Below, piece after piece: positions 51,111-64,000 of a stretch of 64,000 nt of DNA; the first letter of the stretch is position 1, and each line of letters opens with the position of its first letter. The notes beneath the pieces are model-generated. The model ran no database searches. It saw only the letters and a list, made by a program, of their open reading frames with translations, and was not told where the DNA came from. Position numbers and translations under genes: made by a program. The stretch comes from Liolophura sinensis (taxonomy: Eukaryota > Mollusca > Polyplacophora > Chitonida > Chitonidae): assembly GCF_032854445.1 (NCBI RefSeq), contig NC_088301.1:56928512-56992511 (forward strand). The letters are read 5' to 3'.

Positions 51111-54100
51111 TGAGAGCATTCTTGCACAGTATTTAAATGCTCATAAAATTTAATGGTATGACTGCATAAATTTGTAAGAAATATCTGAAAAATAAATGAC
51201 TCTGTAACTAGAGATTTTTTTTATAAATAAACAGTTTTTCATGGATTTTCTAACTACCCCAATTGTCTTATGTTTTGTTTCAGATATAATATTACGCCCT
51301 ACATAGGTATAATAATATTTTTATTTCAGACAAATGCAGTTCATAGTCAGAAATATGACATGGAAAAAAAATATGAAAAAGTATATAACAGGAATGTGAT
51401 TTATGCACATGCAGAGCAATAATTTTCTTTTCTGGCATTCTACATGCTCATCATTTTTCAGATCATCAGGAGTATACGTATCAACATATAGACAAGACTA
51501 CACAATCGCATCAAACAGAGTACACAGTTTTTATAGGTCTTGAGTTGGCACAAAGGCATAAATTTATGTAGCAGGCTCCTATGTACTATAATTACACTGA
51601 GATATATTTGCATGAGCAACTGAAATTGAAAATACCTGTGACAACTGTCGTAAATAAACTTCCGCGTATCATCGCGCTTCTTATCTCTTTAATTGTGTGT
51701 TTTTTTTCCAATATCGTCCTATATCTTATCCTGCATGGACCAGGAGGGTGGATAGACTACACAAGTTTAAGTAATTCAAACGTACTTCACCAACATTATT
51801 TACCGTCAGCACAATTTAGCATTTCTATATTAAGTCGCTCTGTCTTTCTGTCGACCTAAGTCAGACGTCATGGCCTTTCCCCTGGATGACGGAGCTAATG
51901 CTAATTTACGCTTCTTTTATTTACTGATCTCTTCACTTTTTGATTGAACGAGTGAAAAAATATACAATGTTTGTTTAAATCACAAATCTCATAATCAAGG
52001 ATTAAGAATTTATATTTTTGGAATGAACATATTCTGAGACCCACTCAGAGTTTGAGATGATTTGAGAAAAGACACATCACATTGCCCCTGATGTGAGCAA
52101 CTATGAAAAAAGGCAAGATCCGGTCTTTTTTCACTTGTATATACATATACGAAAGCGACACCACATAAACAACAATTTCTTGAAGAAACCCACATACATG
52201 GAAATATATTAAATTGATGACTTTGGGGTGTCCTACTGGCTGGCATGTCAGCATGCAACCCCACTAAACATGTACATGTCTAGTGTCATCGGTATGGCAT
52301 TCTAGTCAGACATGCAGCACTCTACATAAACCGACAGTGATGGTGCAAAATAATGTTGAATGCCACATTATACCCAAAGAAAGCTAACTATGTTCTCTTC
52401 GCAACCTTCAAACTCTTCGCTGTGGCATTGTTGATATATTCCAGTCGTGATAACGTCGCTTTGACAGACTATTTCACACAGATTATATCGTCATATACTG
52501 CTTTTGACTAACAGTGTAGCATAACATAACATATTCATAGATTATACCATGGCTTGACAATCGTGCATTAGACATAATCTCGATATCTGAAAACCTAATA
52601 TGGGTTTTGAGACATTAAGTCTTTTCTAATGTCAACCGGTGACATTATACCATTGTTAAAACAGATTTTGAATGGAAGCAATTTTACAGCATGAGGGTGA
52701 AAGCAGGCGAAAGTAAAAACTAACTTCTATAACACCTTTACGAAATTTCCCTTTATAAAGTATTTCGGTTTCGTCCATGATATCCTGACACAGATCTTGA
52801 TTTCTGATCCATGTTGATTTTATCGAAATGTGCTCATTTAACACGTATTAATTGGAATGAAAATGTGGCATCATTTTTTGACGTCACGTTGATCTACATT
52901 GACTTAACTGATAGCATATCATTAACTGTACCAGCAACAACGATTCTTTTCTCGTATTATTGGAATTCATTCGATTCCATGCAAATAATGATGTGTTATC
53001 TATATATCAGTTCACACACACAAAGTCCAAACGGTATTTCATGTCTCCTTGGTTTACCTTCTCGAACTTACAAATCCTTAATCTCTTATATATTTCTACA
53101 AACAAACACTTTACCTTGCATCTAGTATCCGTACAGTTTCAACCTGGACAACCGGAAGCCCAGGTGGGTGTTCTGGCTGTTCTTGTGGCTCTCCGTGATG
53201 GAAATACATATAAAGGTAATCAAGTTAAGGTGGCTATATACAGATTGACCCATAAGGTCAATTCTCAGGGGAAGAGGCTAACTAATTTAGGGACGCTCCA
53301 CAGGTGTGGAGCAAATTTACCCTTGTGGTATAGCCAGAATATTTCGTGAAAATGTGGTTTCTCCAACTTTGAGGTCTACTGAGGCTTAGATGCCCACCCA
53401 GCCTGCAGGTGACCGGCGTCGGAGACTCTCCCTGGGATTTGGGATAATGTTAACACTGCGGTAAAAGTGGGCGAGATTTTATTCACAAGTAGTGTGGGGC
53501 ATGGGGAGACCATGTGACAGTTTGCTCACACGTGCTTCTCAGGAGGTCTGGGAACAAACTGTGAAGCAAAAGAAACCAAAATAAATATATATCCCACTGT
53601 CTTCCTTAGTGTCTTCTACTGTTACTTTAAGCATGCCATGACGCAATGTGTTCAGTTATTTGCAATGCGCAGAAATATACAAGTACATCTACTAGCAAAA
53701 AATGAGGGACTCCGTTCTCCACGGTCTTTTCACTCTCTGGCGAGAGCAACACTTTAGTCTAATGAGCCAGCGAGAGCCCTGCAGACTGTCGAAAACCGTA
53801 AAGAACAAAAATCCGCCTTTTTGGGATAGTACTTAGATATCTCTATACATAGCTGAACATATAGGCATAAGCTTCTGATGTTGACCAGTTAGATCGCAGG
53901 TTCGAATCCAACTCCCGTTAGATTGGCTTCAGCCTTAAGTCAGACATACAGGATTCCTCCGCAAATAAACCTAATCTGTGAGGAAACAGATTCAGTATGG
54001 CGTTTATATTAAACAAATAACTAAAATATGTATATATTACATGGAATTCCCAATAGCTGCGATATGTCTATAAAAATATACCTAGAAAAAAGCCAGAAAC

Positions 54101-55240
54101 AAGATAAGAATGGAGTTATATCTGAATGTTACTGGGCCATAACTTTAAGTTAGTACTGCATATATAGCTCTGTGCTGTTAACCCTCCTTGCGTTGGCTGA
54201 AGGTCATAACAATTTATCACCTCAATGACAGTTATATTTTGCGTGTTTCTATACATCATTGAAGGGCAGGGAAAACTGTTTAGGGTAGACCAAAATGTTG
54301 CCTTAAAAACTTACAATAGCTTTATTGTTGAATGCCAAGAAATAATGGATGATAAGTCGGTACCACTTAACATGCTGGGGTAAACACATCGTGTTTTTGC
54401 GCCCCTCCCTAGCCCAGGGACTAACGTATTACAGTATATAGATTTCAAATGAGTCAGAATTATATGTGTCACAGCCCTCTCTTTGTCCCTGGGTATGTAA
54501 GATTTATGGAAGATGCACTTCCCATAACACGTCTTTATTTCTGTACATGTATCAAACTGTCCTAATATTCGTCACTATTAATAGATACGTTTGTCGGAGG
54601 AAATAAGCAAGTTTAAATGCATCAGCGTTTCTGTCTACCCTGTAATATTACACTCGAAATACTGTCCCTACAACTCATACCAAAGGGCCAAGGTGCTGCT
54701 TAATTCTGATACAAACCTGTATACACACGCGAATACCGCTTCAGTATTTCACCGTGCAGTCGGTGGAGGCAGACAAGGATACGTATTGGCTTGACTTTGA
54801 TATACGATATATCTCACACCAAGTCTATGCAGAGGTCACTATCAGGACATGGGCAGTCCGAGAGGTGGCCAGATGGGCCCGCAAATATCCCTCGTGCTAC
54901 CGCTCGTATTTCCCAACTATCCTCGCCGAACATAAACATTCAATAGATACATTACAAAGGCATGCTCCATACAGCCTAATCTGTTCCATGCCACAGTATT
55001 TCATTTGTCACGCTGTAACAGAAAATCATAATCTGACCAGGCCAATGAGAGGAGAAGGCTAAAGGCATTTTAAATGTCTTGTGTCGGTCAGACAAGTATC
55101 GACTGGTAACCTTAAGACTCCACAAGTTTTCTCTTACTGCATAGTTTTGGGATGATTCTTCCTTTCATCGATGTTGAGTTATAGATTTCACCAAAAACAG
55201 ATAAGGTAAATCAGGTTACTAGAAATTTAGATCTTAATCT
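51111..55240. other. Gene-poor stretch, no recognised gene
   Basis: Mostly AT-rich. A plus-strand frame near 53130-53215 (QPGQPEAQVGVLAVLVAL type), followed by a GC-balanced stretch and AATAAA near 53580, could be a terminal exon. It lacks family resemblance or partner exons. GGTTCGAATCC near 53897 looks like a tRNA box B but no cloverleaf is evident. The frame at 54754-55062 is open but unrecognised. Confidence 0.35.
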
Positions 55241-55258
55241 AGCCAGAGACGTTGTAGA

Positions 55259-55450
55259 TCTGCGCATGCGCCAGCATCCAGTATGAAAAGTTCGCCTGAA
55301 TGGCTAAGAGAGCCAGGATCTTTCGGAGAGAGTAGAAACGGGTCCAGTTTTGGATAGGAAGAAAGTGTATTCAAGAAAAGTGTCGGATACAAATTTATGG
55401 ATTTACACTTGACATGACGGGACATTGAGAGCATGCTGGCATTTCACAGG
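55259..55450 (+). promoter_or_regulatory. Possible promoter and non-coding first exon with NRF1-like site
   Basis: TGCGCATGCGCC (55261-55272) is a near-perfect NRF1 palindrome, typical of animal housekeeping promoters. About 180 bases downstream, CATTTCACAG|GTAAATCG could be a donor ending a non-coding first exon. The next plausible partner is the exon region around 57135. Confidence 0.35.
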
Positions 55451-55804
55451 TAAATCGCAAAAGTGCATAAAGTTAATAGTATCTGGAAAAGGGTGGTGAT
55501 GACATGGTGTATGGGTGTTCACTTCAAATTGTTTTTTTTTGTTTTCCGCAGGATATAGTATCCAAAGCTCCCCATGTATGTTTTACATTCAATCATTGCA
55601 ATATATAATGTACCATCAAGTTTATCAGTTACAAAATACTCAGTGTAGCATTTATCACATGTGATGGTTTTGTGGTAAATTGGACTATAATACACAAACT
55701 ATACAATCTCGTAACAGTTGTGAATGTTCTGAAAACTGTATTTGTGAATCAAAGCGCCATGAGTTACATGCGGTGGTAATAGTCGATATGGATTTACTAC
55801 CTCA

Positions 55805-55900
55805 TTATTTCATTAATTTATTGATTTGTTTGATTTGTGCTCTTCGCCCTACTCAGGAATTTTTCTTACATGTACACGACGGCGGTGAGAGTTATATTTG
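55805..55900 (-). mobile_element. Diverged fragment of the tRNA-derived SINE
   Basis: TTGATTTGTGCTCTTCGCCC, then TACTCAGGAATTTTTCTTAC and ACGACGGCGGTGAGAG, matches the 3' body of the SINE at 47675-47938 with many changes. Confidence 0.6.
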
Positions 55901-57134
55901 CACCTATGCACTGTAATCAGACTGCCTGGTGTAGACCGAACTCCTGACAATCTTGTGACGTAAAGCTGTAGCGCAAGTAGATTTCATAAATAGTCTATAT
56001 GGTACAAGCACAGTGAAGTGGTACATGGTTTGGTAGTTTTCGAATTGAAGTTCACCTGAGCTACATCTACTCATGTGCAGGTGCTTTGACCACCTGGTAT
56101 ACTTAAATGACAGAGTGTCTTAAAAGTGCCATTTCTTAAAAGGCACTGAGGCTGTCTTGGAGTGACTTGTAAATATTGTAATCGGGTCAGTTCTCGGATT
56201 AAAAGCGACCGCGGTAAGGAAGTCAGAAAGTTGAGTGTTACGGGTATCACAGGCACTGACACTACTTACCTGACGAAGATCGATCTCTTATGTTGTTTGT
56301 TAACTTACAATGTGCATTTGTGTTAGGTGACCAATACACGTACGTAAACACATGCCTTTATAAAAAAACTGGGGGAAACGACAGGTAGCTGGTTACACTC
56401 AACCAATGGCACCTTCGTTAAACCAATTTAGAGTTACATCAGTATGCAGGCACTTCAACATCATGATTTTTATTTTGCTCAGGTGGAAACGATAAGGACA
56501 TGTAGTCATGGGTGCTGGTATCAGTTCAGCTGGTTTCAAAACTGATCATAAACCTGTTTGTTTTTGGTACTTTGGATACCTGTTATAGGTCTATACATTT
56601 TCTATAGACAAGTATACAGACTAGAGTAGTTTTGCCCGCAAAGGTCGTATGTTGGTGTCCGTTAATGTTAGTGTATAGTTTTATTCATCTGAGATTGTTT
56701 TGCTGCCCTAGGCAGACGGCTTTTCACCTGAGTATTCTGTGAACTCGTTCCACTTCTGACATCTCCATGGCTTGAGCGATGTACGTGTGCTATGTAATCG
56801 TTTGCTAAGGACAGCGCAGGCATTTCACACCACTGGGTCACATCAGCGGACTTAGCGGCCAGTTTTCCGTGATTAATTACACAGAACAACACTCCGTCGC
56901 TGACAAATGCTTGACTTAACTTCTCTAGTGTTTATTTCACCCTAGAGACATTATCTAATCCCTTTCCTCAATTCAAACCCGATGCACTCTGCCTCGAGTT
57001 CCTGAACCTTGGGTCTACATTCATGATATATTCACCCCAGTGGCAGACCAATATACAAACCCAAAGTTTTAACGTTGACTGTGCCTTCTAAATCGACGCT
57101 TCGACAAGCTGGGAAGAAGCACAGTTAGAACGAA
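55901..57134. other. Non-coding stretch before the possible exon at 57135
   Basis: No gene is recognised. It may be the first intron and 5' UTR of a gene starting near 55260. Confidence 0.3.
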
Positions 57135-57213
57135 ATGGCTACTGGCCCGGTGAACAGTCCGGTGATCTATGGGAAAGGTCTTGAAATTGACAATAGATAC
57201 AATAAAATAAACG
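57135..57213 (+). CDS. Possible first coding exon of an unidentified gene
   Basis: A strong start context (AACGAAATGG) opens a frame MATGPVNSPVIYGKGLEID and further, to a consensus donor AACG|GTAAGGT at 57213/57214. The exon is 79 bases, ending in phase 1. I do not recognise the protein. No downstream exon could be identified before the window ends, so the rest probably lies in long introns or beyond 64000. Confidence 0.4.
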
Positions 57214-60200
57214 GTAAGGTGTCAAAGCTCACCTGGTGTTCATTAAGGCAGCGTGCGGCGCCCAGTGTGAGGCTGGATCGACGGAAGCAAATTAACCGAC
57301 GGAAGTGTAAATACAGGCCACAGTATCCAACTACCTAAGCCATTGTCCGAATTCCCCAGCAAGGGTGAAACCCTCAAAGCTCTCTGGAGTTAGCCTATAC
57401 AGCCCTTGTATAGATGGTTACCCAGTTCTCTTTCACGTGATTCAAAAGTCTCACCACATTTATTTGTGTACATTTTACAACCACTGAAGCCACTGCTACA
57501 CCTACCTGTCTGTCGACATGTTATGATATCATTCACGCTAAGGCAAAATATCAATGTGTTAGTCACAATGTGTTAGACTTGTTACCGATAATACAAATAA
57601 CCTCTAACTCAGAGAGTAAAACCAGAGCAGCGACGACAATGAGATAGTTGGCAAATTATGAGATACGCAGTCTCGTCAATTGATCACAGTTAAGGTTTTA
57701 TTCTAACTGTTCATGTAAATGGTTAAATAGTAGTAACATACATCCCCTCTAGTACCGTGCTCTAGGCAGAATTAGGTAAAAAAAAGTGCGGTGATTTTAA
57801 TTACAATTAAGTAGACGTTAATGGTTTAGAAATATTCAAAATACTGTGTTCTCGTAACACTTTTATAAATATATGGGTGATTACATTAATTGACATTTGA
57901 CCCCTACTTTTTAGGAAATCATTGCCACAAAACTACCGCTATATGATATATAGAATATTACAAAGTGAAGTTTGGAAATGGGTAAGTGTTGTTTTGCTTA
58001 AAAGGAGTGTAATGATTTCCTACTGTGAAAATTACTGTGACAATGATCCATTCAAGTTACGTCTTCGAAACCAAATGCTAAAGCAGAAAAAGTAAACAAG
58101 GACATTGAAAAACCATTCATTTATTATTGATGTAAAACTGTTGGATTTGACAGACCAGGCATGACCACAGGATAGGACTCGTCCGATCATACAAATACAG
58201 TGTGCAGAAGGCGGTACCAAACACACATGGAGGCGGAAAAATAGAGCCCAAATAAATTAGATGTAGCTGAGATTTGTTTCTTCTGGAATACTCAGAAAGC
58301 GAATCGAACTGTTGTAATCGTTTTCTGACTGGCACTGAAATCGAGTAAAGTGAACTTTGTGAAGTGAAGTAAATCCACTAATGGACATGGTTGTGTACAC
58401 CGTTAGTGCACTGACTTATCGGCTTCAAATAAACGTGATGTGAACACAAGGTGCCCACGTATGTCAACAATGTAGGTTTTTTAACGATGATATTTGAATT
58501 TGTGGATGACATAATTAAATCAATGTAAGGAACCTCAAGGCACAATTCTGCCGGAAGGTGAGCTAAATCCTGTAAGAGCAGGAACAGTTATACTGGGTGG
58601 AAACAGCCCATGATATTTCTTTTTACAATCATTTTTTTTTTCAAGTTTTTACGACGCTAATGAGTGAAATGTTTAATTCTAAGTCACAAAATCATGAAAC
58701 ACGGAAGCAAGTTTTACACTCAATGTCCTCCACTCAATGGTTTTTCGATGTGTCAAAACTTCTTCAATTCTTTTGAAGATCTTTAAGATCTATATGTATC
58801 ACTATATATAGAGATCTTTCCTGTTATTTTTACGACAACATTCAGCAACACGCACCTTTTGTCATTCACTTGGTTTTGGAAAGGGAATATTGCATGTTTT
58901 GTATATGAATTCTACAATGTTTTAAGATCACATGGACCTGTCTTTATCTTTATAGTAATATTGAAAACGGTGTTCCATTGTTGTGAAGGCATCTTTGTGT
59001 GTTGTTAAATCTACCAGTTTCAAGTTCTGTTCATGGCTGTTGGGTTGTTGGGAAATTTGACTATTATCGTATAGACAATGCATGTTGTCAGTTGTGTAAA
59101 TTGTGATGTTATGTCTTTGGATGCATATTAACATAACTCTAAAACGCTAGAAATGTAAATTGTGAAGGGAATATCAAAACTGGTGTTGATTGAATATATT
59201 CAGCGATTACTGGCACTGGCACAAGAAGAGCAGGATTACGTTCACTTAAAATTATAACTACACCTTTATATGATGACATACAAAGGCAGACATTTGTATA
59301 TTTACTTTTGACTAGCAAGAGGTTTCGTTAGGCGTATCTGCATAACAACGTCTTGATAATGGTATCTTTTTTTCGATATTTCATACTGAATTCAGAATAA
59401 GACACCAGATGTGGGCTTTTGGACAAGGAAAGCACATTGTGTAGTATTTGGAGCAGAATGTTACAAATAAAATATGCTGCAGAGTAGGGATTTGTATTTT
59501 CGTGACCTCGGAGTTCATTTTCGTGCTGGAAGAACACAAATAAGAGATAAATGCAGTGAATAAAGCAGCCCAGGCCCGAATCATCAGAGACAAAATGGCT
59601 ACGTTTTTTCTTCTTATCTCCGATCAACAGTTCCATGTAAGGTAACGCTATACATTTCAGCCCCTTAATGGTCGATTATATGATAAACCGCGCTGAACAG
59701 GGAAAGGTTGACTTGGAAGGATTATTGCCTCAATGGGTAGACTTTGGAATTCTCTCAAAGGTTCCCAATGGAAGAGCCTAGGGGATTTAATTCGCTTTCT
59801 GGATCTTCATTTTTCATTGAGTACTCTTTGTCAACAAACCGTGTTTTCATGAAACATGCCCCGATCAGTAGGGTTTCTCCAGACGAACTACCTCCCAGCC
59901 CCGGGGTGCGTCGATGGGTAAACTGGGCGGGTTAGCAGCTAATGGAGGCATTCTTCCTATCACGTTCTACCTTGTCTGGGATTGTCACAAAAACACTTTG
60001 TTGAAAAGTGGTAGTGTTTGCGGATCATGTACTAGACGAGCGCCCGGTTTCTTTCCCTTTCTTCGCCTTTCTCCTCAGCGGTTTGTCGCCCCACAGACGT
60101 TCTTCTAGCCGGGGTGGTGATTGATATAAGTATGTGGCTCTTGCAGTACTCCCGTCGATGCTGCGTCCACATAACAGCCCCATTCGCTAAGAATTATATA

Positions 60201-62784
60201 CGTGTTTCTACCTACAAATGCAGAGGCGAGGGCCGTCGGTTGACATTTCCTCGGTACGATGAGGCCTGTCAGAATTAATTCATACCTGAACAGATGACAG
60301 TGAACAAGCCAAGAAGGTCTACGTGTACACAATACGCCCTCGCTTATGAGGTGTTGTCAGATGACAGAAGGTCGCATATCGGCTGTAACCTCAGACATCA
60401 TAGATCTCTAATCCCCAAACACTGCCTCTTCAATCCACAGACCTCCCAATCTCACCAAAATACGTTTATTAGGCTTACATAATATTTGTAACTATCTCAT
60501 CTGTATCAGTTTATGTATTAAATTCCAACAAAATTTTAAAAATGATAAGCTTCGCGAAACTTTACTTTGATAAATGTATTTTTTCTTCTTCATTGTTTTC
60601 ATTTTCGTTATTTTGTTCGAGATATAAGAGATTTATTAAGAAGGTTCCCTTACTTCAAAGTTTAAGTGAAGTGGTAAGGAACTGCATGTTTGTCCATGAA
60701 GAAAGAGTTACATAATGGTTAGTTGTTCAGAATTGGTTGCACTTTACCCACAAGAAACACTAACCCTTATGAATGTTCACAAGTAACGGTATTTTGTAAC
60801 CTGTCCGTATTATTTTGCGCGTGATTATTTTTCATTGTTCTTACGACTTTCAATTTTCAGCATATTTTCCCAGTAAATATGACTATGGCAGTCTTATATT
60901 TCAATTTCTTGACAGCCCCTCTGCATCCCAACCTATGCCCTATTTTGATGCCTCCTTTGCACACATGTTGCGTGCCACGACAAAGTTTGCCGTTATCAAG
61001 GTGTTTGTTTGGGAGTGAGAGGGCCACAGATCAACGAATGCCAACCAACAGGCGAACCGGAGAATGTTTGTTCAGAAAAGCTCATCTTACAAAGTGTTTT
61101 CGTTTTGATTTCATGGTTAATCTTTGGGCCATTATGTGGCCATATGAGAGGGTAAGGCTAAGCCGATTGTTCGGTACACGATCATAGGCTGGTATCCGCC
61201 CCTCACCTGCGGCCGGCCCGGCCCGCCCGGGATGTGTGTTGGTGGCCCCTAGAGATGGGACTCGAGAAAGAGGCACATCAGGCGTGTGCCTGCATCGAGT
61301 AGCTCTCAAGGCCCTGACAGGGTAGTCAGTGTCACAGACAGTAGTTGTATTGTCTGACCGCAATACAAGTTATAGTGCACGGAATTAGTCGCGTTTGACG
61401 AACGTCTACGACAATACTCAACGGGTAGGCAATGCGGACCACAAAATATTTTTTTAATACCGGCAGTAATACCGGAATGACCTTTACATAAAACATGTTA
61501 TCTTGTTTTTTTTTAAATAATTTATGCGGAGCAGTCCACACATCAAGTGAAAAAAGCGAAAAAATCAGCTACTATATTTACCAGAACTTTGTATTCAATT
61601 CATCGGTGTATTATCGGTGCTATTGGGGACTTGCCTAAGAGCATCGTCCACGTCTTAGTAGCTCAGGTTAACATAAAGGTTGTAGAAGCTTCTCTCATAC
61701 CACCAGCATCAATGGGCAGCTCAAGCATAAGCATTGAAACTGTGACATTTGCCAGTGTTATGACAATGACACAGTAGTATCGATGTACTGGGGCTCATGA
61801 TTCACACGGCAGTCCAGGTATTTGTCGGCAAGGTGAGAAACCTTTTGATGTATGTCGCGGCAGCACGTTGTTGCCATGGGGTTGCCCTGGATGGATAAGT
61901 TTAAACACCAAAGACATTATACAAGTTTGTAACTGACTTAACTTTGACGACTCTTGACATGCAAGTCAGTCAACCTGCTCTCTGCACGTATACATAATGT
62001 TAACTAACTGTTCATTAGACTGATTTCAGGTTAAAACCGAGAAAGCCATACACACCGCATCTAACCGCATCCGAATGCAACAGATACCAAACGGTGAAAC
62101 GCCTCTTAGACATATATTTTGAACTGCAGTACAAACACCATAAAAGCTGGTTTAAAGGAAGTGTTACATTTTTAAAAAAAGCTTGAATTCAAATACGGAT
62201 AACATTTTTCTCATAGTTTTGGCGATGAATTCAAAATTGGGTGCAAAGGCAGTTTTGTCGGATTGTCTTAGTATCATTTCTTGGTTTCTCGTTTCGAAAA
62301 GCAGATTTCTAGTAGCATTTTTTCTTCCAGACTGCCATGGTTTGCACCAGTACATACGTTTCCAAAATAAAGCGCATGTTTCGTCTGGAAAATCGTTTGT
62401 TGATCTCGCATGATGATATACGCTTGGCATTACACTCGTTTGTTGGCAGTGGTCAGTGCTTTATTCGGTGGCTCCGCGAGGGATGCGCGGCCAGACCATC
62501 ACCAGACATATAATGCCATGCAACTCACTGGCACTGTTTTACTTGATGAAATGCCGATGCCGAACAAAACACAACCATTCGGCTTTAGTACATCTGATAT
62601 GGTAATTAGACATTTCCAAACATTGTTACATCAAAGCCCAGATCAAGGGTATTTTTTGGTGTTCCCCTGAGCTTCCCGTGCCTCCGAGGAGACCTTAGCG
62701 CCAGATGTAGAACATATGGATCTATGCAGCGCACGTGGATATAACCACGTAACGTCTATGTATGAACAAGTCGCTGATATATCG
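57214..62784. other. Gene-poor stretch, no recognised gene
   Basis: No recognised protein, RNA gene or repeat. A GC-rich patch lies at 61203-61230. Frames such as 58117-58335 (minus) and 61547-61777 (plus) are open but have no family resemblance. If the exon at 57135 is real, this is its intron. Confidence 0.3.

Positions 62785-62864
<80 letters not shown>
62785..62864. repeat. (AT)n microsatellite, about 80 bp
   Basis: Uninterrupted AT dinucleotides, about 40 units. Open frames of alternating Tyr-Ile across it are artefacts. Confidence 0.99.
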
Positions 62865-62866
<2 letters not shown>

Positions 62867-64000
62867 CTGACTGTAGGGCCCTTCCTAATAATGAGTGAAG
62901 CCACGTCTTAAATATCAAAAATTGCCCCTAACAAGGAATATGAAAGTTTCTGCTAACACAAGAAACTGAACATTTTCATTGTACTGAAAGCATGGCATAA
63001 AGGTTTATTTTAACCCATACGTTTCTAAAAAAAAAATAAGTTTAGCATTATAAGATGCATATACCAAGGTTTTCGCAACAGCAACCAAACTGAAAAGATT
63101 AAAATATATAGGTTATTCTCAATTAGTAAGTCGCTCGCATTTACAAAGTCTGAAATACCATTTCATATGCAGATTTATGGGACTGATATTAAACGTACGC
63201 GTTTTTTTTCTCTATTTCTCGCAACGTAAAGATAAGGAGTGTTAAAGCAATAGTTACAAACTCTTATCGGAACATTTTTGTACCAAATGAAGCTTCATCA
63301 ATAATGACAGCACGCGCAGATCTAGGAATCCTCAACCAAAATCTATATTTCAAATTTGTAATTTGGGTTCTGCTTCTTTCTGAGAATCGATCGTATTGTC
63401 TTCTCTAGCGGCTACCGTAATATTTTTTCCTACATAACCTCTTCCCATCATTTGATTCGTAATTTCAAATTTCTGTAATAGAAAACAAATACCATTGTTT
63501 CTCTGATATAACAGATTTTGAATTCAACAGTTTTTAAGAATATGCGATCTATGAATCAATGAAATAAAACTTGCTTGATATGCTTGAAAGTTCCTACCAT
63601 CAAAACGAATGAAAATCTCTTCAAAATGGCATAGTGATACCTCTGCAACCATATGTAGAAATTGGTCGAATAGGTAACAAGAGGATTCTAGTTCTTGATG
63701 TCTGTACACGTCAGTAAATTAAGCAGCGAAGTGAAACAACAACTATGTGAAAATCCATTCCTCGTAAGAATTAAAAGTATGCAACCTTAAAATGATTCCT
63801 TAAAAAGAAGATTCTTATAGTGATGATATACCTTTAGTATATGGCATATAGGGAACCACGTAAGCCTGTACGTATTCCCCGGTTTGGCCTCATGTATGAA
63901 GGAAATTCTAAATAGCTCCCGGCAAACTCTTGCTGTGATGCATTAATAATTCGATCCAGATACTTTGTTCTTGTTATAATTGACCCAAAGGTCAAATCGT
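62865..64000. other. Right end of the window, nothing recognised
   Basis: AT-rich sequence with no gene, RNA or repeat I can support. Confidence 0.3.

Noticed and set aside
53870-53945. tRNA gene suggested by GGTTCGAATCC
   Set aside because: No matching acceptor stem, anticodon arm or box A at the right distance; at best a SINE remnant.
60294-60482. Short resemblance to a DnaJ J-domain end (AYEVLSDDRR)
   Set aside because: Only about ten residues, no HPD motif or other J-domain sequence nearby on that strand; likely chance.
62643-62918. Tyr-Ile repeat open frames
   Set aside because: Artefact of the (AT)n microsatellite.

Overview
This is eukaryotic genomic DNA, most likely from a bivalve mollusc. 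The genes are cut into many small exons with GT/AG introns. The proteins are metazoan (selenoprotein K, TRABD, TSR1). Several dispersed tRNA-derived SINE-like elements look like those I remember from bivalve genomes. The taxon call is inference, not a database match.

Layout, left to right. (1) 1-1030 is probably the 3' end of a gene lying off the left edge. (2) 1686-4537 (+) is a six-exon selenoprotein K gene with an in-frame UGA for selenocysteine three codons before the stop. (3) 5951-14803 is an array of about 195 copies of a 45-bp unit, with nested higher-order duplications of about 1093, 623 and 223 bp. (4) 18110-27416 (-) is TRABD (TraB-domain protein). Three of its introns carry tandem repeats at or next to the 5' splice site. 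In two of them the repeat unit contains a copy of the exon edge and splice donor. (5) 29007-34606 (+) is an 11-exon gene that fuses leucine-rich repeats to an ADP-ribosylglycohydrolase-like domain whose metal-binding motifs look degraded. (6) 37690-50832 (-) is TSR1, a 40S ribosome-biogenesis factor. Twenty exons join in consistent phase to give an 808-aa protein. (7) 50833-64000 is gene-poor. It holds a possible non-coding first exon near 55.26 kb with an NRF1-like palindrome, a possible first coding exon at 57135, SINE fragments and an (AT)n microsatellite.

TRABD and the LRR/ADP-ribosylglycohydrolase gene diverge from a shared 1.6-kb upstream region. The latter gene and TSR1 converge. SelK (ER membrane), TRABD (probably mitochondrial) and TSR1 (pre-40S particle) are unrelated housekeeping genes, and nothing suggests a functional cluster. 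Exon joins were derived by hand from splice consensus, reading-frame phase and recalled family resemblance. No search was run.
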